The notes under the pieces are model-generated. The model saw only the letters and a program-made list of their open reading frames with translations. It made no database searches and was not told the origin of the DNA. Shown here piece after piece: positions 34,753 through 42,969 of a stretch of 64,000 nucleotides of DNA. Location: positions 1 through 64,000 of the forward strand of contig NZ_FQUV01000003.1 in the NCBI RefSeq assembly GCF_900129235.1, written 5' to 3'. The DNA is from Litoreibacter ascidiaceicola. GTDB lineage: Bacteria; Pseudomonadota; Alphaproteobacteria; Rhodobacterales; Rhodobacteraceae. Numbering within the stretch: the first letter of the stretch is position 1; the number at the start of each line of letters is the position of its first letter. A program made the translations under genes and the position numbers.

Positions 34753-36272
34753 GATTTACTGGCGTTCGAAGACGGCTACAGCGGGCTGGATTTGGTGCAC
34801 TCACTTGGATTGCCTTGATTGGGAATTGTGTTGGCAGCACAGCCGCAGCAGAAATCCGGTTTGAAGATATGTCGAGCGGAATTCCTGAGCATGTCTATGA
34901 TGGCGGTTGGGAGCACTTCGTCGGCGGAGGCGTGGCAGTCTTTGATTGTGATCAAAACGGGCTTGCGGATGTTTTCGCGGCGGGCGGCGAGAATCCCGCG
35001 ATGCTATTGCGAAATGTCGGGGGTTTTGGCTTTGAGCCGGTCAGTATTGAACCGATAACCAATGTAACCGGTGCGTATCCAATTGATATTGATGCGGACG
35101 GGTGGACGGACCTGTATGTGATGCGCGTGGGGCCTGATGTCGTGCTGAAGGGGCAGGCGGGCTGTCAGTTCAGCGATGTCACTTCCCAATGGGGTATCCC
35201 ACAAACTGATCGCTGGACGACCTCCCTCACGGCTTGGTGGGAAGATGATGCGCGGCCAGTGATTGCGCTCGGGCACTACGTAGATCGCGCCAACAAGGAT
35301 GGTCCGTTTGGTGCTTGTGACAGCAACACGATCCTTCGCCCTATTCCAAACGGCTATGATGCGCACGACCTGTCGCCGGGGTTTTGTGCATTGTCCATGC
35401 TGGCGGGTCCGGACGCGCGCGGGCGCAGGACACTTCGGATATCCAATGACCGCCAATATTATGTCCGCGACGGTCAGGAACAGCTTTGGGATATCGACGA
35501 GAAACGCTTTCTGACCGAGGCCGATGGTTGGCCCAAGGTAATGTTGTGGGGCATGGGCATTGCCAGTGCTGACCTGACTGGTGATGGCGTTGATGAGGTG
35601 ATGCTAACATCTATGGGTGACCAGTTGATGCAATTGGCGATGCCGGATGGCACGTATATTGCTGCTCCGTTCGGAATAGGCACCTATGCACACCGGCCCC
35701 ACACAGGTGATGACGGGCGCCCATCAACCGGATGGCACGCGCAGTTTGGCGACATCAATAATGACACGCGGATGGATTTGTTTATTGCCAAGGGGAACGT
35801 TGATCAGATGCCAAGCAATGCGATGAATGACCCCAACAACCTGTTGGTTCAGAACTCTGACGGCAGGTTTCACGAAAGCGCCGAGACCGCTGGTGTTGCA
35901 GATTTTGCGCGGTCTCGTGGGGCGGCGTTGGCGGATTTTGACAACGACGGACGTCTTGATCTGGTGGTCGTCAACCGACGGGCCGCGATGCGGATTTACC
36001 GGAATGTCGGCGACACAGCACATTGGCTTGGGGTGTCGTTGTTCCAGCGCGGCGGAAATCGCGATGCCATCGGAGCTAAGGTGACGGTTAACGGGCAGAT
36101 TCAGCATTTGCGTATTGGTGGCGGCCATGCCGGTGGCAGCGCATTACCGCTACATTTCGGGCTTGGTGATGAGAATATCGCGGTAATCCAAGTGGTTTGG
36201 CCGGACGGTTCGATCACACAGACTGAAGTCCATGGTGACCAATCCTTGTTGATTGAAAAGCCAGATCGTTAA
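34749..36272 (+). CDS. CRTAC1-like secreted FG-GAP/VCBS protein with ASPIC/UnbV domain
   Basis: I chose the ATG at 34749, overlapping the regulator stop, giving 507 residues with a signal-like hydrophobic N-terminus ending near GSTAAAE. A beta-propeller of FG-GAP/VCBS units with calcium-type loops follows: DCDQNGLADVF, DIDADGWTDLYV, DLTGDGVDEVML, DINNDTRMDLFIA, DFDNDGRLDLVVV. The C-terminus is an ASPIC/UnbV domain (NRDAIGAKVTV...GLGDENIAVIQVVWPDG). The family is called CRTAC1-like; its function is not known, but it is expected outside the cytoplasm. Bacterial members often sit by di-haem peroxidase genes, as here, where the two genes converge and overlap by 4 bases. Confidence 0.85.
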   Translation: MRFTGVRRRLQRAGFGALTWIALIGNCVGSTAAAEIRFEDMSSGIPEHVYDGGWEHFVGGGVAVFDCDQNGLADVFAAGGENPAMLLRNVGGFGFEPVSIEPITNVTGAYPIDIDADGWTDLYVMRVGPDVVLKGQAGCQFSDVTSQWGIPQTDRWTTSLTAWWEDDARPVIALGHYVDRANKDGPFGACDSNTILRPIPNGYDAHDLSPGFCALSMLAGPDARGRRTLRISNDRQYYVRDGQEQLWDIDEKRFLTEADGWPKVMLWGMGIASADLTGDGVDEVMLTSMGDQLMQLAMPDGTYIAAPFGIGTYAHRPHTGDDGRPSTGWHAQFGDINNDTRMDLFIAKGNVDQMPSNAMNDPNNLLVQNSDGRFHESAETAGVADFARSRGAALADFDNDGRLDLVVVNRRAAMRIYRNVGDTAHWLGVSLFQRGGNRDAIGAKVTVNGQIQHLRIGGGHAGGSALPLHFGLGDENIAVIQVVWPDGSITQTEVHGDQSLLIEKPDR

Positions 36273-37612
36273 TTTGGCACCTTTAACCCACTCGGAACCG
36301 TGTCAGGGACACCAAGCCTCCCTATCATGGCTTTGGGGTCGGTAAGGCTGTTCAGGAACGCTGTCAGCGCGGCAATTTCTGCATCGGATAGATGCACAGA
36401 AGGTTGCTCGACCGTCGAGACTATTGCTGACATTTCCGCGCTATTCTCAAGAGCGCGCAAGTCATCTACCTGCATTTGTGGCAAGATCATTTGCGTCGGA
36501 TCATAACGCTTGAGGGCCGCAACAGGATCGAGGTGGTCTTTGATAAACGCACTTAGAGACGCATGCGAACCGGCGTGCCCGTAGGGAGAGGTTATGGCTA
36601 CGTTGCGCAAGGAGGGCGTGCGGAACTTGTATAAATCCGACGGGTCGCCAGTCACCCGAAACCGGCCTTCATCTTTTGCATGTGACTCAAATCGCGCGGC
36701 CTTGCCCGGTCCGACCTGTGGTGCCGCCATGGCGTGGAACTTGTGGTCTGTCTGAAAGGCCCCGCTATGGCAGGTTGAGCATCCGGCATCACCGTAAAAC
36801 AGCGCCATGCCTTCGGATGCCAGTTCTGATAACTCCTGTTGATCGCGCAGGAATGCATCAAATGGAGACGTGTCAGAACGCCATTCAAACTCCATGAATG
36901 TTGCGATGGCGTTTGAAATGTCGGTGAAGCCGATTTGGTCAGCGGAGCTGATATGCGGATAGAGTGTCGTGAAACGCTCAACGTAGTCCGGGAGGGCAGC
37001 AACGCGTCGTGCGATAATATCCCACGCACCACCTTGCCCGGTTAACAATCCCTGACGTACTGCTTTGGCCACATCGTTTTCGCTGTAGTGACCAGCCATC
37101 TCATCCGCGCTTAGCACCGGAAACATGGTTTGTGCCGACAGCAAGCTGGCAAACCCTGTGACCATATCGTCATCAAGTGGAGTGCGCAGCCCGCTCGGTC
37201 TTAATGGATCTAGGGCTATCCTGCCGTCGTGGAAAAGAACCGTGAATTCATGTGCGCCAAGGTTGAAAAGAGCGGGCGCATTTCGCGGTATTCGTTGCTC
37301 CGGCAGATTGTCCGGATTGATCACACGATCCGGCCCAAGGCCGATACCCCCGTCACCAATCCCAAGGGACAGCCCGTCCGATGTGCCAAGGCGGGGATGG
37401 TGGCAGGTAGCGCAAGCCACTTCCTTATTGCCCGACAGGATCGGGTCGTAAAATAGCAACTGTCCAAGCTCGGCTTCAGCTTTCGTGATTGAGCGATAGT
37501 CAGCATCTGTCACTGGAGCGGGCAATTCGCCCGCGATGGCATGGCTTGGGATCAGTATCATCAGACCAAGAATGAATAGACGCATGAAAGTCTGCAAGTT
37601 CCAGCCTTCCAT
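36269..37612 (-). CDS. Di-haem cytochrome c peroxidase / MauG-like protein
   Basis: A periplasmic protein of 447 residues from the ATG at 37612, with GGGAG upstream; GTG at 37615 is also possible. The signal segment is MRLFILGLMILIPSHAIAG. Two haem c sites are visible: CATCH near residue 65 and CSTCH near residue 275, each in a cytochrome c-like domain, as in the CCP/MauG family. Such enzymes reduce peroxide or oxidise a protein partner. Its 3' end overlaps that of the CRTAC1-like gene, a recurrent pairing that suggests a joint role in extracytoplasmic oxidation. The exact substrate is unknown. Confidence 0.87.
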   Translation of the reverse strand: MEGWNLQTFMRLFILGLMILIPSHAIAGELPAPVTDADYRSITKAEAELGQLLFYDPILSGNKEVACATCHHPRLGTSDGLSLGIGDGGIGLGPDRVINPDNLPEQRIPRNAPALFNLGAHEFTVLFHDGRIALDPLRPSGLRTPLDDDMVTGFASLLSAQTMFPVLSADEMAGHYSENDVAKAVRQGLLTGQGGAWDIIARRVAALPDYVERFTTLYPHISSADQIGFTDISNAIATFMEFEWRSDTSPFDAFLRDQQELSELASEGMALFYGDAGCSTCHSGAFQTDHKFHAMAAPQVGPGKAARFESHAKDEGRFRVTGDPSDLYKFRTPSLRNVAITSPYGHAGSHASLSAFIKDHLDPVAALKRYDPTQMILPQMQVDDLRALENSAEMSAIVSTVEQPSVHLSDAEIAALTAFLNSLTDPKAMIGRLGVPDTVPSGLKVPN

Positions 37613-37817
37613 CACTCGCTCCCTCGTGCAGATATGCGGTTTGAATACTCAAGCAGCATGGCTTGCAACATTCAACCTGTTAAGATCGTCTGCCGACAGC
37701 CTCGCTTCCATGAATGGTCGAGCCAGAATGGGGTAAGTTGAGGAGAACGAAGGGCTGAAGCCAAACCTTCCGAACCCAGTGAAACATCAAGCCAGTCACT
37801 GAACGAGAGGCTCGAAC

Positions 37818-38876
37818 TTATCTGATGCGGGCTTCGGATTTGCGATCAAATAACATGGCGCGGTCGAGGGCGAATGAAACACCTACCCGTGCACCTTCTT
37901 GCGAACGCTCGTCACCCCGCTCTTCAACGATGATCTTTTCACCGGTATCCGAGATCAGGTGGGCGAAAGATACGCCGCCAAGGGCTTCGGTCATGTCGAC
38001 CGTGTGCGTGTCGCCCTTGGGGTCGATCTCAAGATGCTCAGGACGGATGCCGAAGGAAACCTCAGTCCCGTCGGCTGGTGTGCCAAGTGGGAGTTTGTAT
38101 CTCCCTTTCAGCGCTGGAATGTCGACTTCACCACCTGTGACAACTCCGTCGAGGAAGTTCATTGCAGGGGAGCCGATAAAGCCTGCCACGAATTTATTGT
38201 CGGGATTGCGATACAGGTCCAGCGGTGCGCCGACCTGCTCGATGTGACCCGCACGCAATACGACGATCTTATCGGCAAGCGTCATTGCTTCTACTTGGTC
38301 ATGGGTCACGTAAATCATCGTCGCGCCGATTTCTTTGTGCAGTCGGGCAATCTCGACACGCATCTCCACGCGCAGCTCAGCATCAAGATTGGACAGAGGC
38401 TCGTCGAATAAGAAAACTTCAGGACCGCGAACAATAGCGCGTCCGATGGAAACCCGTTGCCGCTGGCCACCTGATAAAGCGGAGGGCTTGCGGTTCAAGT
38501 ATTCCTCCAGTTTTAGGATTCGGGTCGCTTCGGCAACTTTTTCCGCGATTTCTGCCTTTGGGTGCCCGTTCATTTTCAGGCCGAAACCCATGTTGTCGCG
38601 AACCGTCATATGCGGGTAAAGCGCGTAAGTCTGGAACACCATCGCGACGCCGCGCTCGGCGGGGTCCATGCTGGTAACATCGCGCGTGCCGATGCCGATA
38701 GCACCGCTGGTCGTTTCTTCGAGCCCGGCTACCATACGCAACAAGGTCGACTTGCCGCAGCCCGAAGGGCCGACAAACACGCAGAACTCACCGTCTTCTA
38801 TTTCAAGGTCGATCCCGTGGATGACCTGAACGTCGCCGTAGCGTTTGATTACGTTTCGTAGCGTGACACCAGACAT
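37818..38876 (-). CDS. ugpC: MalK/UgpC-type sugar ABC transporter ATPase
   Basis: ATPase of a CUT1 sugar importer. I chose the ATG at 38876 (MSGVTLRNVIKRYGDVQVIH), giving 352 residues; the longer frame runs through the 3' end of the IclR gene. Walker A GPSGCGKSTLLRMVAG, signature ALSGGQRQRVSIGRA, Walker B VFLFDEPLSNLD and H-loop VTHDQVEAMTLA are intact, followed by the C-terminal TOBE/MalK-type regulatory domain (residues about 240-350). It lies 4 bases after the iclR stop, on the opposite strand to the binding protein and permeases of the galactoside cluster, which lack their own ATPase. It therefore probably powers them. The symbol indicates the family, not glycerol-phosphate specificity. 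Confidence 0.85.
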   Translation of the reverse strand: MSGVTLRNVIKRYGDVQVIHGIDLEIEDGEFCVFVGPSGCGKSTLLRMVAGLEETTSGAIGIGTRDVTSMDPAERGVAMVFQTYALYPHMTVRDNMGFGLKMNGHPKAEIAEKVAEATRILKLEEYLNRKPSALSGGQRQRVSIGRAIVRGPEVFLFDEPLSNLDAELRVEMRVEIARLHKEIGATMIYVTHDQVEAMTLADKIVVLRAGHIEQVGAPLDLYRNPDNKFVAGFIGSPAMNFLDGVVTGGEVDIPALKGRYKLPLGTPADGTEVSFGIRPEHLEIDPKGDTHTVDMTEALGGVSFAHLISDTGEKIIVEERGDERSQEGARVGVSFALDRAMLFDRKSEARIR

Positions 38877-38880
38877 GAGT

Positions 38881-39690
38881 TCAGCCTTCCATTGCTTCTT
38901 TAGATTTCTGTTCGACAGGGAAGCGCCAATGCTCCGCTGTTTCGGCAATCGCGTCTGCGGCCTGATGCATTTCCGGGGCCAAAGATTCGAGTTGATCAAG
39001 CGACGTGCGTGAGGTTGTGCTGGTAACCGAAATGGCCCCCATAACGCGCTTGGTTCGCGTTAGAATTGGCATCGCGATGCAAATAATTCCCGGCTCGTGT
39101 TCCTCGCGATCATAGGCGTAACCACGCGTGCGGATGTTTGACAGTTCGTCGCGCAGTTCTTCTACGCTTCCTAAAGTGTGAGGTGTGAAGCGATGATACG
39201 ATTGTTGTTCAAGCACTTGCTGAAGCTCGGCCTCTGGCAAAAAGGCGAGCATGGCTTTGCCAACGCCAGTGCAATACGCAGGCCCAACCTTGCCAGCTTG
39301 GGAGAACATCTCGACAGGGCGCTGGGCATTTCGCTTGTCCACATACAGAACCTGCGCGTTGTCGAGCTGGGCTAAATGTATCGTTTCACCAATCGACTTG
39401 CTTAGGGCGTCCAGAATCGGGCGGGCAGTCGGCGCGAGCGACGATTGTGTCCAAGCGGTGTGTGCCAATCTGACGAGACGAATTCCCAAGGAGTATGCCT
39501 GCTGAGTTTCATCATATGTCAGCATCCCTTCAGAGCGCAGGGTTTGCAGCATCCGGTAGAGCGTGCCTTTGGGATAGGGTGAAACTTCGACAAGTTCATT
39601 GAGCCGTACAGGGCGTTCAAAAGAGGCGACTTGATCCAGAACGCTCAACGCTTTTTTGACGGTGCCACTGGCCGTTTGCGGGCTTTGCAT
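38881..39690 (-). CDS. IclR-family transcriptional regulator
   Basis: 269 residues from the ATG at 39690, preceded by GGAGAG. N-terminal winged HTH (KKALSVLDQVASF, RLNELVEVSPYPKGTLYRML) and C-terminal IclR effector domain (GETIHLAQLDNAQVLYVDKR, GPAYCTGVGKAMLAFLPE, GIICIAMPIL). It is divergent from the galactoside ABC genes and upstream of the MalK-type ATPase, so it is the obvious local regulator. Its probable operator is the dyad in the divergent gap. The ligand is likely a galactoside or a De Ley-Doudoroff intermediate; this is inferred from the neighbours. Confidence 0.88.
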   Translation of the reverse strand: MQSPQTASGTVKKALSVLDQVASFERPVRLNELVEVSPYPKGTLYRMLQTLRSEGMLTYDETQQAYSLGIRLVRLAHTAWTQSSLAPTARPILDALSKSIGETIHLAQLDNAQVLYVDKRNAQRPVEMFSQAGKVGPAYCTGVGKAMLAFLPEAELQQVLEQQSYHRFTPHTLGSVEELRDELSNIRTRGYAYDREEHEPGIICIAMPILTRTKRVMGAISVTSTTSRTSLDQLESLAPEMHQAADAIAETAEHWRFPVEQKSKEAMEG

Positions 39691-39738
39691 TCTGATCTCT
39701 CCTCCCGACCTCAACGCCTTCTGCCGCTGCGGCCCTAC

Positions 39739-39803
39739 TTGACAAAACTAGGCGATTCGTGATTTCGTTTCAATATATAAACTATCATTTCACTATTTGA
39801 AAC
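39739..39803 (+). promoter_or_regulatory. Promoter and operator candidates of the galactoside operon
   Basis: A consensus -35-like TTGACA lies at 39739-39744. Downstream is a perfect dyad TTTCA-CTATT-TGAAA at 39788-39802, and a second half-site GTTTCA lies at 39767-39772. IclR-type operators are AT-rich TTTCA/TGAAA dyads, so this is a plausible site for the adjacent IclR regulator. No good -10 at standard spacing was found. Confidence 0.45.
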
Positions 39804-39819
39804 ATCTAGGGAGGACACC

Positions 39820-41088
39820 ATGCGTTTCACTTACAAGGCGTCGATTGCTGCGCTATCTACGGTTGCCGTTGTGGCAGGCGGATCGCTCAGCGCGTCGGCT
39901 CAAGAGCTGACCGGCGATCTCAAAATCTTCCTCGACACATCGAACCCCGCACCGCGCGCGACGATGGAAAAGGCCATTGCACAGTTCGGCGAGCTGAACC
40001 CTGACCTCAATATCGAGACCACGATCATCGACCGTGAGGCCTATAAGACCCAGATCCGCAACTTCCTGACCGCCAACTCGCCTGACGTTGCAAACTGGTA
40101 CGCGGCGAACCGGATGAAGCCCTATGTCGAGGCTGGATTGTTTGAAGACGTGTCCGACCTGTGGGCCGAGCCCGAGATCGCGGAAAACCTGGCCTCGACC
40201 AAGGGCGCGATGACTATCGACGGCAAGCAGTGGGGCGTTCCCTATACCTACTATCAATGGGGCATCTACTACCGCAAAGATATCTTTGGTGAGCTTGGCC
40301 TGTCTGAACCCACCAACTGGGAAGAAGAAAAAGCCAACTGCGCCAAAATCGTCGAGTCTGGCCGCGCCTGCTATGCGATCGGTTCCAAATTCCTCTGGAC
40401 TGCTGGTGGTTGGTTTGACTACCTGAACCTTCGCACCAACGGGTTCGACTTCCATATGGAACTCGCGAACGGCGATGTAAGCTGGGAAGATGACCGCGTC
40501 CGCGCAACATTCGCCAACTGGCGCGAGCTGATCGACATGGGCGGCTTCCTCGAGAACCATCAGTCCTACAGCTGGCAGGAAGCGTTGCCCTTCATGGTGC
40601 AAGGCGATGCTGCGTCCTATCTGATCGGTAACTTCGCTGTGGCTCCGCTGCGTGAAGCTGGCTTGAGCGATGATCAGCTCGACTTCTACCAGTTCCCGGC
40701 AATCAACCCTGATGTCGCACTGGCGGAAGACGCGCCGACAGATACGTTCCACATCCCGTCAGGTGCCAGCAACAAAGAAAACGCCAAGGCGTTTCTGCGC
40801 TTCATGGTCTCGCCTGACATACAAACGCAGATCAATGCGGGTGATGCGCTGGGTCAACTTCCGGTCAATGCCAAGTCGGCGGTGGATGATGACAAGTTCC
40901 TTAACGAGGGCTTCACGATGCTGTCGTCCAACTCACCGGGTGGTGTGGCACAGTTCTTTGACCGCGACTTCCCGGCTGAAATGGCGAAAGTTGCCATGGA
41001 AGGCCTGCAGGAGTTCATGGTGCGTCCCGACAATCTGGACGCGATCCTTGCGCGCTTGGAAAAAGCTCGCGGTCGTATCTACAAGTAA
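39820..41088 (+). CDS. ABC transporter sugar-binding protein (galactoside cluster)
   Basis: Extracellular solute-binding protein family 1 (CUT1 type), 422 residues, with an AGGGAGG ribosome site. The signal peptide covers about residues 1-27 (ASIAALSTVAVVAGG, cut near SASAQ). The mature protein begins LTGDLKIFLDTSNPAPRATM. The inner segments AIAQFGELNPDLNIE, GVPYTYYQWGIYYRKDIF and the conserved FHIPSGASNKENAKAFLRFM are typical. First gene of an eight-gene plus-strand operon of galactoside uptake and breakdown, so alpha- or beta-galactosides are the expected ligands. A hairpin follows directly after the stop. Confidence 0.87.
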   Translation: MRFTYKASIAALSTVAVVAGGSLSASAQELTGDLKIFLDTSNPAPRATMEKAIAQFGELNPDLNIETTIIDREAYKTQIRNFLTANSPDVANWYAANRMKPYVEAGLFEDVSDLWAEPEIAENLASTKGAMTIDGKQWGVPYTYYQWGIYYRKDIFGELGLSEPTNWEEEKANCAKIVESGRACYAIGSKFLWTAGGWFDYLNLRTNGFDFHMELANGDVSWEDDRVRATFANWRELIDMGGFLENHQSYSWQEALPFMVQGDAASYLIGNFAVAPLREAGLSDDQLDFYQFPAINPDVALAEDAPTDTFHIPSGASNKENAKAFLRFMVSPDIQTQINAGDALGQLPVNAKSAVDDDKFLNEGFTMLSSNSPGGVAQFFDRDFPAEMAKVAMEGLQEFMVRPDNLDAILARLEKARGRIYK

Positions 41089-41095
41089 ACATTTG

Positions 41096-41117
41096 GGGGC
41101 GGCCGCTTGGTCGCCCC
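41096..41117 (+). terminator. Intercistronic hairpin after the sugar-binding protein gene
   Basis: A nine-pair stem (GGGGCGGCC with GGTCGCCCC, one G-T pair) and a 4-base loop GCTT, 7 bases after the stop codon. The next T-rich stretch is weak. It probably stabilises the binding-protein message or lowers permease expression, as the malE-malF hairpins do. Confidence 0.6.
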
Positions 41118-41189
41118 TATCTCTCTGTCTGCATTGCCTGATTGAGCAGCGCCCATCATTCTTTGGCGCTCTACTGAAGCGAGGTTTCC

Positions 41190-42119
41190 ATGACGACCAC
41201 AGCAGTCCCCCCGATCACGCCGGAACCGCAACGAAGATCGTGGTACAAGCGCAATGAGATCAGCGTGACGCCGTGGCTGTTCCTGATCCCTGCGATCCTG
41301 TTCTTCCTCGTTTACGTCATCTTCCCGATCTTCCAAAGCTTCAATCTGTCCGCGTATCAGTGGGACGGGCTGGGCGAGAAGGAATATGTGGGCCTCAGCA
41401 ACTACAAAGAGTTGTGGGACGACCCTGCCTTCTACACATCGCTCAAAAACAACCTGATCTGGTTGGTTCTTTACTTGCTTGCCATACCTGCCGGCCTGTT
41501 CATCGCGTTGTTCCTAAACCAGACCGTGGCCGGTATCCGCATCTACAAGTCGCTTTTCTTCTTCCCGTTCGTCATCAGCCAGGTCGTCGTCGGCTTGGTG
41601 TTTACGTGGTTCTATGATCCCACCTTTGGCTTGCTCAACTCCGTGTTGGGCGTCGTCGGCCTTGGGCCAGTCAACGTGCTGGGCGATCCGACCTACGTCA
41701 CCTACGGCATCATCGCTGCGGGCCTTTGGCCGCAGACCGCCTACTGCATGATCCTCTACTTGACGGGCCTAAACGCAGTGGACCCCGAGCAGGTCGAGGC
41801 CGCGCGCCTTGATGGCGCGAAGGGTTGGAAGATGCTGTGGTATGTGATCGTGCCACAGTTGAAGCCCGCCACTTTCATCGCCTTTGTCGTCACCATCGTC
41901 GGTGCTCTGCGCTCGTTCGACCTGATCTCGATCATGACCAATGGTGGGCCGTTCGGGGAGAGTCGCGTGCTCAGCTTCTACATGTTCGAGGTCGCCTTAT
42001 CCGAATACGGGTTCCGCATGGGCTATGGCGCCGCCATCGCTGTGGTGCTGTTCCTCATCATGCTCTGCTTCATCGCGTACTTCCTCTACTCGATGTACAA
42101 AGAACAGAAAGGGCACTGA
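41190..42119 (+). CDS. Sugar ABC transporter permease (MalF type)
   Basis: 309 residues with six or so hydrophobic helices (PWLFLIPAILFFLVYVIFPI; LIWLVLYLLAIPAGLFIALF). The cytoplasmic EAA loop EAARLDGAKGWKMLWYVIVP, which docks the ATPase, is intact. Located between the binding protein and the second permease; the stop at 42117-42119 is followed one base later by the next ATG. It forms the membrane channel of the galactoside importer together with the downstream permease. Confidence 0.9.
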   Translation: MTTTAVPPITPEPQRRSWYKRNEISVTPWLFLIPAILFFLVYVIFPIFQSFNLSAYQWDGLGEKEYVGLSNYKELWDDPAFYTSLKNNLIWLVLYLLAIPAGLFIALFLNQTVAGIRIYKSLFFFPFVISQVVVGLVFTWFYDPTFGLLNSVLGVVGLGPVNVLGDPTYVTYGIIAAGLWPQTAYCMILYLTGLNAVDPEQVEAARLDGAKGWKMLWYVIVPQLKPATFIAFVVTIVGALRSFDLISIMTNGGPFGESRVLSFYMFEVALSEYGFRMGYGAAIAVVLFLIMLCFIAYFLYSMYKEQKGH

Positions 42120-42120
42120 G

Positions 42121-42969
42121 ATGTTTCCGAAACCGATTGAGAAATCATCCCGCTCCGTCCAAATCGGCTATCAGTCGCTTCTGCCTGTCGCCCTGATCCT
42201 TTGGCTACTGCCCCTGATCGCGGTCGCCCTGTTCTCAGTCAAACCTGCCGCTGACTTCTCCACCGGTGATTACTGGAACCTGCCGTCGCAATTCGGCGGT
42301 TGGGAGAACTACGGCAAGGTGTTCTTCGAGTCCGACATGCCGCGCTATTTGCTAAATTCTATCCTGATCACGGTTCCTACGGCCATAGGTGCGGTCGCGC
42401 TGTCCTGCATGGCTGGTTTTGCGCTTGGCATCTACAATTTCAAAGCGAACCTGTGGCTGTTCTTCATGTTCGTGGCGGGCAACTTCGTACCGTTTCAAAT
42501 CCTGATGGTGCCGGTGCGCGACCTGACGCTGGACCTTGGGCTGTATAACACCAAGACCGGCCTCGTGCTGTTCCACATCGCCTTCCAGACGGGTTTTTGC
42601 ACGCTGTTCATGCGTAACTTTATCAAGGGTCTGCCCTTCGCGCTGATCGAAGCCGCACGGGTCGAGGGCGTCGCGGAATGGAAAATCTTCATCTACGTGG
42701 TTCTGCCATTGATGAAGCCCGCGATTGCCGCGCTCGCGGTGCTGATCTTCACCTTCATCTGGAACGACTATTTCTGGGCCGTGGTGCTAACCCAAGGCGC
42801 GGAATCGCAACCGGTCACAGCGGGGATTACCTCGTTCAACGCGCAGTATCGCGCGGCCTATCACCTGATGAGCGCGGGCGCGATCGTTGCTGCGCTGCCA
42901 CCAGTGGCGATGTTCTTTCTGATGCAGAAGCACTTCATCGCCGGTCTGACACTCGGAGCCGTAAAATGA
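42121..42969 (+). CDS. Sugar ABC transporter permease (MalG type)
   Basis: I chose the ATG at 42121 (MFPKPIEKSSRSVQIGYQ), one base after the preceding stop, giving 282 residues; the frame opens earlier inside the upstream gene. About six membrane helices, and the EAA loop IEAARVEGVAEWKIFIYVVL near residue 175. It is the second permease of the CUT1 importer. Its last codons overlap the GH36 gene start by 4 bases, tying transport to hydrolysis in one transcript. Confidence 0.9.
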   Translation: MFPKPIEKSSRSVQIGYQSLLPVALILWLLPLIAVALFSVKPAADFSTGDYWNLPSQFGGWENYGKVFFESDMPRYLLNSILITVPTAIGAVALSCMAGFALGIYNFKANLWLFFMFVAGNFVPFQILMVPVRDLTLDLGLYNTKTGLVLFHIAFQTGFCTLFMRNFIKGLPFALIEAARVEGVAEWKIFIYVVLPLMKPAIAALAVLIFTFIWNDYFWAVVLTQGAESQPVTAGITSFNAQYRAAYHLMSAGAIVAALPPVAMFFLMQKHFIAGLTLGAVK

